Origin: Mycobacteriales bacterium
GTDB lineage: Bacteria > Actinomycetota > Actinomycetes > JAFAQI01
Length of the DNA stretch: 51,598 nt
NCBI GenBank assembly: GCA_035504215.1
Contig: DATJSI010000128.1
Coordinates: forward strand, 1 to 51,598
Direction: 5' to 3'
The translations under genes were made by a program, and so were the position numbers. The notes under the pieces are model-generated. The model was given only the letters and a program-made list of their open reading frames with translations. It made no database searches and was not told where the DNA came from. This document shows positions 51,328 to 51,598 of this stretch, piece by piece. How positions within the stretch are numbered: the first letter of the stretch is position 1; each line of letters starts with the position of its first letter.

Positions 51328-51598
51328 TCAGAACACGTACGGGATCAGCATCTTCGTCCGGTCGCGATAGGCCGGGTAGGTGTCCGGGAACCGCTCGGTC
51401 ATGTACTTCTGCTCCATGACCGCGCTGTAGACGAAGTAGGCACCGATCGGTACGACGACGATGAGCCACTCGAGGCTCACGGCTATCGCGGAGCCGAGCA
51501 ACGCGAGCAGGATGCCGGAGTAGATCGGGTTGCGGATCCAGCGATACGGCCCGCTGGTGATCAGGTCCGGGTCGACCTTCTGGCTCATCGGCATGCCC
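51328..51598 (-). CDS. isoprenylcysteine carboxyl methyltransferase-family protein, partial
   Basis: Only the C-terminal 90 or so residues lie in the window; the gene runs off the right edge on its 5' side and the frame is still open at 51598. ITSGPYRWIRNPIYSGILLALLGSAIAVS and YMTERFPDTYPAYRDRTKMLIPYVF are the ICMT/phospholipid methyltransferase signature, a membrane methyltransferase. An internal ATG at 51594 is not the true start. Confidence 0.82.
   Translation of the reverse strand, partial: GMPMSQKVDPDLITSGPYRWIRNPIYSGILLALLGSAIAVSLEWLIVVVPIGAYFVYSAVMEQKYMTERFPDTYPAYRDRTKMLIPYVF

Overview
The window is chromosomal DNA from a high-GC actinobacterium. The evidence is the pervasive GC-rich third positions, frequent GTG starts, 4-base ATGA/GTGA stop-start overlaps, many apparently leaderless genes (TANNNT six to eight bases before the start codon), an Rpf-type muralytic protein behind a c-di-AMP (ydaO/yuaA) riboswitch, a CysM/CysO/Mec cysteine pathway, and an F420-type LLM oxidoreductase. 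I cannot name the genus. I see no phage, insertion sequence, CRISPR array or rRNA. The only RNA gene is one tRNA. Coding density is very high; the single gene-free stretch longer than 300 bases (7837-8171) is the riboswitch leader plus a divergent promoter.

Region by region. 1-9,800: a secreted S33 hydrolase, an OafA-like acyltransferase with SGNH domain, a DUF2236 oxygenase-like protein, a small secreted COG4315-type protein, an ABC exporter pair, the riboswitch-controlled rpf-like gene, a SCO6745-family protein coupled to an SDR. 9,800-19,050: pirin, a sulfotransferase-like protein, then envelope genes: SpoIID/LytB protein, two LytR-CpsA-Psr (LCP) ligases around a family 2 glycosyltransferase, and a DUF3048 lipoprotein. 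19,080-25,920: regulation and signalling: a cysteine-free Rrf2 regulator, Bcp peroxiredoxin with a sensorless histidine kinase, a convergent NarL-type regulator, and a run of receiver protein, NTF2-like lipoprotein, membrane histidine kinase, receiver protein and receiver-cyclase fusion.

25,890-36,380: an FAD reductase; an unusual tRNA with anticodon UAG on a short-variable-loop body; then the conserved block rdgB-rph-MBL phosphodiesterase-murI-(unknown secreted gene)-cysM-cysO-mec-DUF2017-clpS, in the same order as Mycobacterium tuberculosis Rv1341-Rv1331 except that an AT-richer unknown gene sits where the rhomboid gene (Rv1337) would be. A translationally coupled EamA transporter-pncB-pncA operon for NAD salvage follows, divergent from clpS. 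36,380-43,650: acyl-CoA ligase, anti-sigma-type ATPase, aldose epimerase, YqgE, a small membrane remnant, an SPFH protein with a ribbon-helix-helix protein and a striking operator-like inverted repeat, two methyltransferases, a MaoC-type hydratase.

43,700-51,598: an MFS transporter and a tightly coupled five-gene lipid operon (FAD oxidoreductase, DUF1365, two different cyclopropane/methyl fatty acid synthase family proteins, DUF1295 membrane reductase-like protein). It matches Rv0449c-Rv0446c in order, with an extra second methyltransferase. The window ends with a convergent LLM oxidoreductase and a truncated isoprenylcysteine methyltransferase-like gene. The most interesting items are the odd tRNA, the lipid operon, the riboswitch whose closing stem abuts the ribosome binding site, the kinase/receiver/cyclase cluster, and the unknown secreted gene at 30239-30679.
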